Below, in pieces: positions 7,880 to 16,067 of a stretch of DNA of 64,000 bases. Both the position numbers and the translations under genes were made by a program. The notes beneath the pieces were generated by a model. It saw only the letters and a program-made list of their open reading frames with translations, made no database searches and was not told the origin of the DNA. How positions within the stretch are numbered: position 1 is the stretch's first letter; each line of letters begins with the position of its first letter. The DNA is from Pseudomonadota bacterium (lineage in GTDB: Bacteria > Pseudomonadota > Alphaproteobacteria > Sphingomonadales > Sphingomonadaceae). Location of the stretch: positions 62,001 through 126,000 of the forward strand of contig JAFAFE010000003.1 in the NCBI GenBank assembly GCA_023423655.1, read 5' to 3'.

Positions 7880-8962
7880 TTAGCTGTCGTCGCCCGCATC
7901 ATCGTCGCTGTCGGGGCCGGTCATCATTTCTTCGGCCACCTCGGCGGTCTTGCCGCGAATGGCTTTTTCAAGCCGTTCCATCATTTCCGGATTGGATTTG
8001 AGGAAGGTCTTGGAATTTTCGCGACCCTGACCGATCCGCACCGAATCATAGCTGAACCAGGCACCCGATTTTTCGACCAGACCGGCCTTGACGCCAAGGT
8101 CGAGAATTTCGCCAACCTTCGAGATGCCTTCGCCATACATGATGTCGAATTCCACCTGTTTGAACGGCGGCGCGACCTTGTTTTTGACGACCTTCACCTT
8201 GGTGGTGTTGCCGATAATATCTTCCTTATCCTTGATCTGGCCGGTGCGACGGATGTCGAGGCGGACCGAGGCATAGAATTTGAGCGCATTGCCGCCCGTG
8301 GTGGTTTCGGGATTGCCATACATCACGCCGATTTTCATGCGGACTTGGTTGATGAAAATCACCATACAACGCGACCGCGAGATGGAGCCGGTCAGCTTAC
8401 GCAGCGCCTGGCTCATCAAACGGGCCTGAAGGCCGACATGGCTATCGCCCATTTCGCCTTCGATTTCCGCACGCGGAACGAGGGCTGCGACTGAGTCGAC
8501 CACCAACACGTCAACCGCGTTCGAACGTACCAGCGTATCGACAATTTCGAGCGCCTGCTCGCCCGTATCGGGCTGCGACACGATCAGTTCGTCAATATCG
8601 ACACCAAGCTTTTTGGCATAAACCGGATCAAGCGCATGTTCAGCGTCAACAAAAGCCGCCGTGCCGCCGCCCTTTTGCGCTTCGGCAATGGCGTGGAGCG
8701 CAAGCGTCGTCTTACCCGAACTTTCCGGTCCGTAAATTTCGATGATGCGGCCGCGCGGCAAGCCGCCAATGCCCAGCGCAATATCAAGGCCGAGCGAACC
8801 GGTTGAAACCGCTTCAATCTCCATCGCCTCACGGCTGCCCAGCTTCATCGCCGAGCCTTTGCCGAACGCGCGGTCAATCTGCGCGAGCGCTGCTTCCAAT
8901 GCTTTTTGTCTATCCATATTCCCCGCTTTGTCGGAATCTACCAGTTTCAAAGATGCGGTCAT
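7880..8962 (-). CDS. recA: Recombinase RecA
   Basis: The 360-residue strand-exchange ATPase drives homologous recombination and triggers LexA self-cleavage in the SOS response. The Walker A box GPESSGKT lies at residues 78-85, and VLVVDSVAALVPRAEIEGEMGD contains Walker B and loop L1. The L2 region follows (KIGVMYGNPETTTGGNALKF). The C-terminus is acidic (DSDDDAGDDS), as usual. The frame continues to 9028, but ATG 8962 fits the family start and has AAGGA upstream. An SOS box at 9040-9054 should place it under LexA control. Confidence 0.98.
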   Translation of the reverse strand: MTASLKLVDSDKAGNMDRQKALEAALAQIDRAFGKGSAMKLGSREAMEIEAVSTGSLGLDIALGIGGLPRGRIIEIYGPESSGKTTLALHAIAEAQKGGGTAAFVDAEHALDPVYAKKLGVDIDELIVSQPDTGEQALEIVDTLVRSNAVDVLVVDSVAALVPRAEIEGEMGDSHVGLQARLMSQALRKLTGSISRSRCMVIFINQVRMKIGVMYGNPETTTGGNALKFYASVRLDIRRTGQIKDKEDIIGNTTKVKVVKNKVAPPFKQVEFDIMYGEGISKVGEILDLGVKAGLVEKSGAWFSYDSVRIGQGRENSKTFLKSNPEMMERLEKAIRGKTAEVAEEMMTGPDSDDDAGDDS

Positions 8963-9014
8963 CTGCCGTCGTCCTTCCCTATGCGCTTCCCGTGCCAAAG
9001 CGGCAACGTGAATC

Positions 9015-9054
9015 ATTATGTATCGCATTTGTTCTTGTAGAACAAGAGGGGAAC
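9015..9054 (-). promoter_or_regulatory. recA promoter region with SOS (LexA) box
   Basis: GAAC-AAGAGGG-GAAC (9040-9054) is an exact GAAC-N7-GAAC, the alphaproteobacterial SOS box, 78-92 nt upstream of the recA start. It abuts a second palindrome, GTTCT-TGT-AGAAC (9031-9043), which shares one GAAC with it. On the minus strand CATAAT (9015-9020) could be the -10 hexamer, with the box covering the -35 area. Box identity is strong; the promoter hexamers are tentative. Confidence 0.75.
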
Positions 9055-9538
9055 ATGAAAATCTTTCCGGACATTATGCGGCAAGCTTTTACGGGCGGGC
9101 GTAGGGGGCATAACCGGATAGACGGCATGGATACCATATCTTGTGGTCGGGGGTAGCAACCGAGTGAAATCGCGCTTTTCTGCCAAAAACACCCTCTTAA
9201 CTTCGCAAAGTCCGGTCTTATGCCGGAAATTCCGGACGGGTTTTGAATACTATATATGGGGTGTGCGCGCATGGGCGGTCCAGTGGGTTCGGGGAAAAGG
9301 GCATGGAAATTTTATTCTTAATTTGAGGGGGCAGAATTGAGATTAGCGGTGTTAGCGGGGCGTAGGACAGGGTTTTATTGTTATTCGGACGTTCTGTTGG
9401 GCGGATAGATCACCCTCATCCAGCTCCGCCCATCAAGGGAGAAGGATTATGGGGACAGGATTTGTTCATCCCTATCTGTTTACCCCGCCGACAAATATTG
9501 CGCCCTCCCGAATAACCTGCCGGATACGGAGTGATTTT
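9055..9538. other. Gene-poor interval between recA and a lipoprotein gene
   Basis: No convincing gene is present. A 33-codon frame at 9055-9156 starts right after the SOS box but has no recognisable product. CCGGAAATTCCGG (9223-9235) is a perfect 13-nt palindrome. The stretch near 9409-9447 resembles a decayed family D repeat (CATCCAGCTCCGCC). The interval is more AT-rich than its surroundings around 9240-9390. Confidence 0.5.
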
Positions 9539-9928
9539 ATGCGTTCCTATATGATGTTGCCCATCGCCCTTCCCTTGACGCTCGCCGGATGTGCGGCGGG
9601 GAGTGCGTCAACGCCGCCGCGTGTTGAAAACGGGCCGGTGGCACTGGGCCAGACGGCCTATGTCGACGGGCCACAGGTGACACCGCTCGAAGTGCTGGAA
9701 GATAGCCGTTGTCCCAAGGAAGTGCGCTGCGTGTGGGCGGGGCAGGTCAAGCTGCGCGTGCGGGTGACGGGCGGGGCATGGAGCCGCGAGATCGAACTGG
9801 TGTCGAACAAGCCGGTGCAGGTCGCAGACGGCGCTTTGCGGCTCGTCGCGGTCACGCCCGAACGTAGTCAGCCGGCGATCCGGCCACAGGATTACCGTTT
9901 TACCTTCCGGTTTGACGGGGGGTATTGA
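9539..9928 (+). CDS. Small lipoprotein of unknown function
   Basis: A 129-residue protein. The ATG at 9539 has GGAG 7 nt before it and opens a signal peptide with the lipobox LTLAGC, so the mature protein should be a lipoprotein. The mature part includes SRCPKEVRCVWAGQVKLRVRV, with a Cys pair a few residues apart, followed by beta-rich sequence ending FTFRFDGGY. I recall this pattern in conserved sphingomonad hypothetical proteins but can assign no function. It converges with cckA across the family B and C repeats. Confidence 0.75.
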   Translation: MRSYMMLPIALPLTLAGCAAGSASTPPRVENGPVALGQTAYVDGPQVTPLEVLEDSRCPKEVRCVWAGQVKLRVRVTGGAWSREIELVSNKPVQVADGALRLVAVTPERSQPAIRPQDYRFTFRFDGGY

Positions 9929-9966
9929 GAGCGGGCGCGGTTTGGAGGATTGTGTTTGGCTGAGGG

Positions 9967-9994
9967 GCGCCCTTCGACGGGCTCAGGGCTAGCG
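9967..9994. repeat. Family C repeat arm (CCTTCGAC..GCTCAGGGCTAGCGG)
   Basis: A single copy of the CCCTTCGAC-GG-GCTCAGGGCTAGCGG arm in the convergent junction between the lipoprotein gene and cckA. Similar arms lie at 37790-37818, 45737-45757, 45793-45820 and 51766-51793. Confidence 0.6.
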
Positions 9995-10093
9995 GTGGGG
10001 AGTGAAGGCTTGGGTTTAATTTTAGCGGGTCTGGCTTATCGGCTTACCGGCTTACCAAAAGGGTTCCGGCCTACTGAAACTCCCCCCTGTCAC

Positions 10094-10192
10094 CGTCATT
10101 GCGAGCCGCGAAGCGGCGTGGCAATCCAGAGTCACACAGCGTAGCGCCAGACGACTCTGGATTGCCGCGCGCCTACGGCGCTCGCAATGACG
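10094..10192. repeat. Family B nested palindrome, copy 1
   Basis: The outer arms CGTCATTGCGAG and CTCGCAATGACG are exact inverse complements over 12 bp. Inner arms GCAATCCAGAGTC and GACTCTGGATTGC form a second nested inverted repeat. The element sits between convergent genes (lipoprotein and cckA). Related copies are at 35228-35335 and 60084-60174. The RNA would fold into a long hairpin in either direction. Confidence 0.85.
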
Positions 10193-10276
10193 GATGGTTT
10201 TTCAGGGACGGATGATTTTCAGAGACGGATGGTTTTTCAGCATATGTCCCGCACGGACAGACCTTAGCCGAACCCC

Positions 10277-12715
10277 CTACCCGTCCCGCACATTCCCGCT
10301 CAGCACGGTCTGCACTTTTTCGATCAACTGGCTCACCGAAAAGGGTTTGGGGAGGAAGGCGACATTGTCGAGGGCGATGGATTTGCGTAGCTGTTCTTCG
10401 GCATAGCCCGACATGAACAGGACCGGCAGGTCCGGCCGTTCGGCGCGAACGTTGCGCACGAGGGTCGGGCCGTCCATTTGCGGCATGACTACGTCCGAGA
10501 TCATCAGGTCGATCTTGTCCATTTCGGCAAGCTGGGTGAGCGCATCTTCGCCATTGGACGCGGACACGACGCTATAGCCCGCGCGCGTCAAGGCCCGTTC
10601 GGCGACCGCGCGCACCATATCTTCATCTTCGACCAGCAACAGGCTGCCCGACCCCCAGCTTTCGCGCGCCTTGACGCTTTTGGGCGGCGGGGCGGCGGCG
10701 ATGTCGGGGCCGCTATGGACAGGGAAATAGAGGGTGAAGCTGGTGCCGGTTTTCTGCTTGCCGGTGCGCGTCGCAGCCGTCACCGCATCGGCAAAGATGA
10801 AGCCGCCCGATTGTTTGACGATACCATAGACGGTCGAAAGCCCCAGCCCCGTCCCTTTCCCCACATCCTTGGTGGTGAAAAAGGGTTCGAAGATTTTGGG
10901 CAGCACTTCGGGCGGGATGCCGGAGCCGGTGTCGGTGACTTTCAACACGCTATAATCGGCGTGCGGCAGGATTTCGAGGCCGAGCTTGGGCACCGCATTG
11001 GCTGGCAGCGGATAGGTTTCAATCGCCAGTTCACCGCCATTGGGCATCGCGTCGCGCGCATTGACCGCGAGGTTGAGCAAGACCTGCTCCAACTGGTTGG
11101 GGTCGGCGCGCACGGGGCCAAGCCCGCGGCCATGCTTGACCGTCATGGTGACCGTTTCGCCCATCGAGCGGTTCAAAAGGCTCGATACTTCGGAAATCAC
11201 ATCGGGCAGTTGCAGGATTTGCGGGCGCAGGGTTTGCTGGCGCGAAAAAGCGAGCAATTGCCGCGTCAAAGCCGCCGCGCGGTTCGAGTTTAGCTGGATC
11301 TGCACAATATCGGCATAGTCGCTGTCGCCCGGCGTGTGGCGCATCAGCATGAGGTCGCAATAGCCGATGATAGCGGTCAATATATTGTTGAAATCATGCG
11401 CGACGCCGCCCGCAAGCTGGCCGACCGCCTGCATTTTGGAGGCTTGCGCGACCTGCCGTTTGAGGCGCGATTCTTCGCTATTATCCTTAAGGCTGAGCAA
11501 GACCGACGCTTCGCCCATGCCGCGCACCCCGGCGATGGAGAGTGCCACCGGTTCTTCGGGTTGCGCGCGCAGCCGCACCGCAATATCGCCGCCAAGCTGT
11601 TGGCCGGTGCCATAACGGCGCACCGCGTCTGCCACGGCGGACTTATCTTCGGCAATTACCAGATCGCCGGGGTAAACCGGCGCGGGGCCATCGCCTAGCC
11701 CTGCGGCGCGCACGAAGCTGTTATTCATGTGGAGAAAGCGCCCGTCGCGGTCGACCATCGCGACACCGAACGGGAGCAGCGACACCAGCTTGCGCGCAGA
11801 ATCGGTCGAGCTGCCACGGTCGGCGGCCATGCCATCATCGTCGATGAGAAGGATTAAAACCGGCCCTTCACTCTGGGTATCGCCGTTGAGCGGGACTTGC
11901 AGCAGGCGCACCGGCGTGCCGCGGTCGCGCTCATGGGTGAAATAGATATGCCCCTGTTCATCGACGCGCAGATAGGAGGCAAATTCGCGGCCGATAATTT
12001 CGGCATCGGCCTTGCCGGTCGCGCGCACGAGGAAGGCGGGATTGGCCGCGCGGATGCGCCCTTCGCCGCCGATGACACAGGACATGATGCCCGCATGGCT
12101 ATAAGATCGGCCGACCGCGCCGCCGACTTGGCGGATCATGTCCGATACCATGTCATGCTGGGCGAGCGGGCGGAAACGCCAGAGGAGATAATCGTCCGAC
12201 GCGCCCGAACGGATGATTTCGGCTTCGAGTCTGAGCGCGCCGCGCAACAGGCTGGGCACATCCGCACGGCCATCGCGCCACGCCTTGCGTCCGGCTTCGG
12301 CAAGCTGTTCGCCGCCGCGTCCTTCGACCGGCAAGCCCGGCGGGGTTACAAAACCGCCGAACCAGCTTGCATAAAGATCATTGGCGCACACCATGCGTCC
12401 GCTACGGTCGGTAATCGCAATGCCGATGCCGTCATGTTCGGCGGCCTCGCGGGTGATTGACCAGTCGGGTTCGGCCATGCCGAGCGCGACCGCTTCTTGA
12501 CTGGTGCGCCGGAGGATGAGCAGCAAGACGCCCGCAACGATAAGCGCGAGCAGCACGCCTGCTGCCAGCACAATATCGTTCAAGGACAGATAGACCAGCG
12601 CGAGACTGGCCGCCGCTGCGCCAAGCAGCAGCGCCCAGTCGCGCACGGATAGCACCGCAAAACCTCCCGCTGACGATGCAAACAGGGACCGGTAGGAGGA
12701 GGTTTTGAACGGCAA
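10277..12715 (-). CDS. cckA: Hybrid sensor histidine kinase CckA
   Basis: An 812-residue membrane-bound kinase. Two hydrophobic segments (about residues 26-45 and 50-68) anchor it. A PAS-rich central part follows, then the HisKA box VAHDFNNILTAIIGYCD with His440, an HATPase domain (NLAVNARDAMP, DTGSGIP, GKGTGLGLSTVYGIV), and a C-terminal receiver with phospho-acceptor Asp741 in MISDVVMPQMDG. This order is diagnostic of CckA, which feeds phosphate through ChpT to CtrA in alphaproteobacterial cell-cycle control. The only start I find is TTG at 12715 with a weak GGGGATAAAGA leader, 16 nt after the M13 peptidase stop, so the two may be co-transcribed. The start is the least certain point. Confidence 0.92.
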   Translation of the reverse strand: MPFKTSSYRSLFASSAGGFAVLSVRDWALLLGAAAASLALVYLSLNDIVLAAGVLLALIVAGVLLLILRRTSQEAVALGMAEPDWSITREAAEHDGIGIAITDRSGRMVCANDLYASWFGGFVTPPGLPVEGRGGEQLAEAGRKAWRDGRADVPSLLRGALRLEAEIIRSGASDDYLLWRFRPLAQHDMVSDMIRQVGGAVGRSYSHAGIMSCVIGGEGRIRAANPAFLVRATGKADAEIIGREFASYLRVDEQGHIYFTHERDRGTPVRLLQVPLNGDTQSEGPVLILLIDDDGMAADRGSSTDSARKLVSLLPFGVAMVDRDGRFLHMNNSFVRAAGLGDGPAPVYPGDLVIAEDKSAVADAVRRYGTGQQLGGDIAVRLRAQPEEPVALSIAGVRGMGEASVLLSLKDNSEESRLKRQVAQASKMQAVGQLAGGVAHDFNNILTAIIGYCDLMLMRHTPGDSDYADIVQIQLNSNRAAALTRQLLAFSRQQTLRPQILQLPDVISEVSSLLNRSMGETVTMTVKHGRGLGPVRADPNQLEQVLLNLAVNARDAMPNGGELAIETYPLPANAVPKLGLEILPHADYSVLKVTDTGSGIPPEVLPKIFEPFFTTKDVGKGTGLGLSTVYGIVKQSGGFIFADAVTAATRTGKQKTGTSFTLYFPVHSGPDIAAAPPPKSVKARESWGSGSLLLVEDEDMVRAVAERALTRAGYSVVSASNGEDALTQLAEMDKIDLMISDVVMPQMDGPTLVRNVRAERPDLPVLFMSGYAEEQLRKSIALDNVAFLPKPFSVSQLIEKVQTVLSGNVRDG

Positions 12716-12731
12716 TCTTTATCCCCGGCTT

Positions 12732-14831
12732 TTACCAGATGCGGACGCGCTTTTCGGGCGACAGATAGAGCTTCTGCTCCGGCGTCACCTTATAGGCGTC
12801 ATACCAGGGATCCTGGTTGCGCACGACCCAGGCGCGCTGGATCGAGGGCGAGTGCGGATCGGTGGTGAGGCGCTGCGACAGATTGGCTTCGCGATAATTG
12901 CGCCGCCACACTTGCGCCCAGCCGAGATAGAAACGCTGGTCACCGGTCATGCCGTCAATCACCGGCGCTTCCTTGCCGCCGAGTGAATGTTTATAGGCGT
13001 CATAGGCAACCGCAAGGCCTGCCAGATCGCCGATATTTTCACCGAGCGTAAACTCGCCGTTGATCTTTTGGCCGGGCAGCACTTCATAAAGATTATATTG
13101 GTCCACCAACTGCTTGGCCGCCGCTTTGAACGCGGCGACATCTTGCGGCGTCCACCAAGTGGTGAGCTTGCCCGTCGCGTCATATTTCGACCCTTGATCG
13201 TCGAAATGGTGGCTGATTTCATGGCCGATGACCGCGCCGATACCGCCATAATTCATCGCCGCATCCGCATTGGGATCAAAGAAAGGCGGCTGGAGGATGG
13301 CGGCGGGGAACACAATCTCGTTCATGCCGAAATTGGCATAAGCGTTGATTTCCATCGGCGTCATGCCCCATTCCCAGCGGCGGATCGGCTGACCCAGCTT
13401 GGAAATCTGGTCATTATGCGCCCATTCATTCATGCGCACGGTGTTGCCGAACAGATCATCGGCCTTGACGTCGATGCCGCTATAGTCATGCCACTGGTCG
13501 GGATAGCCGATCTTGGTGGTGAAGGCCGCAAGCTTGCCGCGCGCTTTTTCCTTGGTGGCGGGCGCCATCCATTGGAGCGCGTCGATGCGGCGGCCCATGG
13601 CGTCCACCACATTTTTGACGAGTTCATCTGCCGAAGCTTTTGTTTCGGGCGGATAGAAGCGCGCCACATATTCCTTGCTGACTTCATCGCCAAGGCCGCC
13701 GACGGTGTAGCTGACCGCCCGCTTCCAGCGCGGTTCCATTTCGGGCGTTCCCGACAATGCGGTGCCGTAAAATGCGAAATTTTCCTTGGCGATGCGGTCG
13801 GGCAGGACATTGGCATAGCTGCTCAGGCTGCTTATGAGCAATTTGTCACGCAACACGCCGATGGGCGCCTGTTGCACGGCCTTGGCGATGCCGGTCAGCG
13901 CCGAAGGCTGGCTCACCAGCACTTCGGTCACATTGACGCCGATGCCCTTCAGCCATCCGGCGTAATCATAGCCCGGCGCGCGCTTGGTAAGCTCGGCCAC
14001 CGTCATCTTGTTATAGGTTTTGTCCGCATCGCGGCTGTCGGTTTTGGTCCAATGTGCGGTCGCGATTTTCTTTTCGAAATCATAGACAGCCTTGGCGCGC
14101 GCCGCCGCGTTTTTCTCACCCATCAGGGTCAGCATATTGGTGAGATAGGTCTGGTATTGCGCGCGCGTCTTGGTGAATTGCGGCGCGTTCGACAGATAAT
14201 AATCGCGGTCGGGCATCCCGATGCCATATTGACCCATTGTCACAATATAGGTTTCGGGATTTTTATCGTCCTGCCCCACATAGGCATAGTTGACGCCGCC
14301 AATGCCCATCCGGTCAGCCTTGGCTGCAAGCGCCGCGTAATCGGCCTTATTTTTGAGCGCGCGCACTTCATTGAGCCAGGGCTCAATCGGCGCCAAGCCT
14401 TTGGCTTCGACACCGGCTTCATCAAGATAGCTTGCATAAGCGCGGCCGATGCGGCTGTTGGGATCGGCCTTGGCCGCTTCCAGAATTTCCTGCGTGCGTT
14501 TTTTGGACAGGTCATCGAGCACGGTGAACATGCCATAGTTGGACTTGTCCGAAGGGATGGCCGTGGTGCGCGCCCAATTACCGTTGGCATAGGCATAAAA
14601 ATCATCGCCCGGCTTGACGCTGGTGTCCATGCCTGCGGTATCCATGCCGAAAGTGCCATAGGTCGGCTTGGGCTTGGTAGCGGCGGGAACAAAGGTCGCA
14701 TTGGTCGCCTGATCGATTGCGGCTTGCGCATTTTCCGCCGGAGCTTTCTCCCCCGACGTGGCGCAGCCTGCAAGAGCCAGCGATGCCGCGCTGCCAATCA
14801 ACGCCGCTTTCATGAGCCGTAGCTGTTTCAT
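12732..14831 (-). CDS. M13-family zinc metallopeptidase, lipoprotein
   Basis: A 699-residue neprilysin/PepO-type endopeptidase. The signal peptide ends in the lipobox LALAGC, so it is probably membrane-anchored on the periplasmic side. The zinc site is GHEISHHFDDQGS (HExxH at 537-541) with the third ligand Glu598 in ENIGDLAGL, and NAYANFGMNEIVFPAAILQPPFF upstream is the conserved substrate-binding strand. The C-terminus ends in RVRIW, usual for the family (CxxW/RxW). M13 enzymes cleave oligopeptides. It is followed by cckA after 16 nt. Confidence 0.95.
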   Translation of the reverse strand: MKQLRLMKAALIGSAASLALAGCATSGEKAPAENAQAAIDQATNATFVPAATKPKPTYGTFGMDTAGMDTSVKPGDDFYAYANGNWARTTAIPSDKSNYGMFTVLDDLSKKRTQEILEAAKADPNSRIGRAYASYLDEAGVEAKGLAPIEPWLNEVRALKNKADYAALAAKADRMGIGGVNYAYVGQDDKNPETYIVTMGQYGIGMPDRDYYLSNAPQFTKTRAQYQTYLTNMLTLMGEKNAAARAKAVYDFEKKIATAHWTKTDSRDADKTYNKMTVAELTKRAPGYDYAGWLKGIGVNVTEVLVSQPSALTGIAKAVQQAPIGVLRDKLLISSLSSYANVLPDRIAKENFAFYGTALSGTPEMEPRWKRAVSYTVGGLGDEVSKEYVARFYPPETKASADELVKNVVDAMGRRIDALQWMAPATKEKARGKLAAFTTKIGYPDQWHDYSGIDVKADDLFGNTVRMNEWAHNDQISKLGQPIRRWEWGMTPMEINAYANFGMNEIVFPAAILQPPFFDPNADAAMNYGGIGAVIGHEISHHFDDQGSKYDATGKLTTWWTPQDVAAFKAAAKQLVDQYNLYEVLPGQKINGEFTLGENIGDLAGLAVAYDAYKHSLGGKEAPVIDGMTGDQRFYLGWAQVWRRNYREANLSQRLTTDPHSPSIQRAWVVRNQDPWYDAYKVTPEQKLYLSPEKRVRIW

Positions 14832-14910
14832 CTAATTATCCTTCCCTGACGCCGCGATGGTTTCGGGCGCAACTTATAGGTGAGTCGCTATACCGAGTGT
14901 GGGCAGGGTT

Positions 14911-15486
14911 TCAACTGTCCGCTATGCGTTTGCGCATACGCGAGCGCCACTTGCGGGCAATCCACCAGCGCCAGCCAAAGCTTGCAAGGAGATAACCGAC
15001 CGCCGCCGAAATGATCGCAATCACCACCAGGCCGACGCCGGTATTCATCGCAATAATCCCGGCATTACCGGTGAGCCATTCCATCCATGTTTCGACATGG
15101 TCGCTATTGGCCACCGCATTGATCGGGCGGCCATAAGTGAAACGGTCGACGCGCAATATCCATTGCCCGACCTTATAGGCCGCCGCGAGCAGGAAGGGGG
15201 TGGTCAAGGGATTGGTGATAAAGGTGGTCAGCACCGCCACCGGCACATTGGCGCGAACGGGGAGCGCCAGCACGGCCGCGACGACCGTTTGCGCCACCGG
15301 AAACACCGCCGCGAGCATCCCCAACGCTACACCGCGCGGAACCGACCGGCGGTTGAAGCGCCACAATTCGCTGCGCAACACGCGCCCGGCAAATGGCTTG
15401 ATATATTTATTTTCGGCCATGCCCTCGCGCGTCGGCATATTGGAGCTAACCCAATTTTGCACACGGTGGATCATGGATTTAGCCAC
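14911..15486 (-). CDS. DUF2062 membrane protein
   Basis: A 191-residue inner-membrane protein with hydrophobic segments at roughly residues 52-72, 82-102 and 140-165. The sequence SVPRGVALGMLAAVFPVAQTVVAAVLALPVRANVP is the DUF2062 hallmark. The family has no established biochemical role. The GTG start at 15486 overlaps the smpB stop by 8 nt, implying coupling; an ATG four codons in (15474) is possible. The basic C-terminus (RKWRSRMRKR) should face the cytoplasm. Confidence 0.87.
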   Translation of the reverse strand: MAKSMIHRVQNWVSSNMPTREGMAENKYIKPFAGRVLRSELWRFNRRSVPRGVALGMLAAVFPVAQTVVAAVLALPVRANVPVAVLTTFITNPLTTPFLLAAAYKVGQWILRVDRFTYGRPINAVANSDHVETWMEWLTGNAGIIAMNTGVGLVVIAIISAAVGYLLASFGWRWWIARKWRSRMRKRIADS

Positions 15487-15961
15487 GGTCCCGGAGCAGG
15501 CGACCTTGTTCGCGCTTCCAGTCGCGTTCCTTGATCGTTTCGCGCTTGTCCTGCGCTTTTTTGCCCTTGGCCAGCGCCAGTTCGACCTTGGCCCGCCCGC
15601 GACCGTTAAAATAAATCGACAGCGGCACCAACGTCATGCCCTGCCGCGCAACCGCACCGTGGAATTTGTTAATCTCACGTTCGTTGAGCAGCAATTTGCG
15701 CGGGCGCTTGGGTTCATGGTTGAAACGGTTGCCGTGGCTGAACTCCGGAATATTGGAGTTGATCAGCCACACGCCATTATCATTCACCTCGGCATAGCTT
15801 TCGGTAATCGACCCTTCGCCCGAACGCAGCGCCTTCACCTCCGTGCCGGTGAGCACAATGCCGGCTTCATAAATATCGCCAATTGCATAGTCATAGCGCG
15901 CGCGCCGGTTTTCGGCGACGGTCTTTTGCTTGTCAAAGGTGGAATGTTTCGGGCGGGCCAT
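15479..15961 (-). CDS. smpB: SsrA-binding protein SmpB
   Basis: A 160-residue RNA-binding protein that brings tmRNA to stalled ribosomes for trans-translation. Conserved blocks are visible: NRRARYDYAIGDIYEAGIVLTGTEVKALR at the N-terminus, NSNIPEFSHGNRFNHEPKRPRKLLLN in the centre, and the basic tail (KKAQDKRETIKERDWKREQ) that threads into the empty mRNA channel. Length is typical. It overlaps the DUF2062 gene. No tmRNA gene is visible in the window. Confidence 0.97.
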   Translation of the reverse strand: MARPKHSTFDKQKTVAENRRARYDYAIGDIYEAGIVLTGTEVKALRSGEGSITESYAEVNDNGVWLINSNIPEFSHGNRFNHEPKRPRKLLLNEREINKFHGAVARQGMTLVPLSIYFNGRGRAKVELALAKGKKAQDKRETIKERDWKREQGRLLRDRG

Positions 15962-16001
15962 GGCGGGGTCTATATAGTCAATAATAGTAACTTATTAAGA
16001 G

Positions 16002-16019
16002 GGCGTTGCAAAAAACGCC
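16002..16019 (-). terminator. Weak hairpin after dapA
   Basis: GGCGTT (16002-16007) and AACGCC (16014-16019) form a 6-bp stem about 50 nt past the dapA stop. On the minus strand it is followed by CTCTTAATAAG rather than a T run, so it is at best a weak terminator. Confidence 0.35.
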
Positions 16020-16067
16020 TCCGAAAATGCGGGACAGGCGATGCGATAGCATCCGACCCGATCAGAT

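Noticed and set aside
9143..9340. A 65-codon frame between recA and the lipoprotein gene
   Set aside because: GTG start without leader, no recognisable sequence and no conserved context.
12987..14822. A 611-codon open frame opposite the M13 peptidase gene
   Set aside because: It covers the M13 gene in the complementary strand, and the M13 protein shows intact catalytic motifs. Long shadow frames are expected in GC-rich genes, and the translation has no family features.
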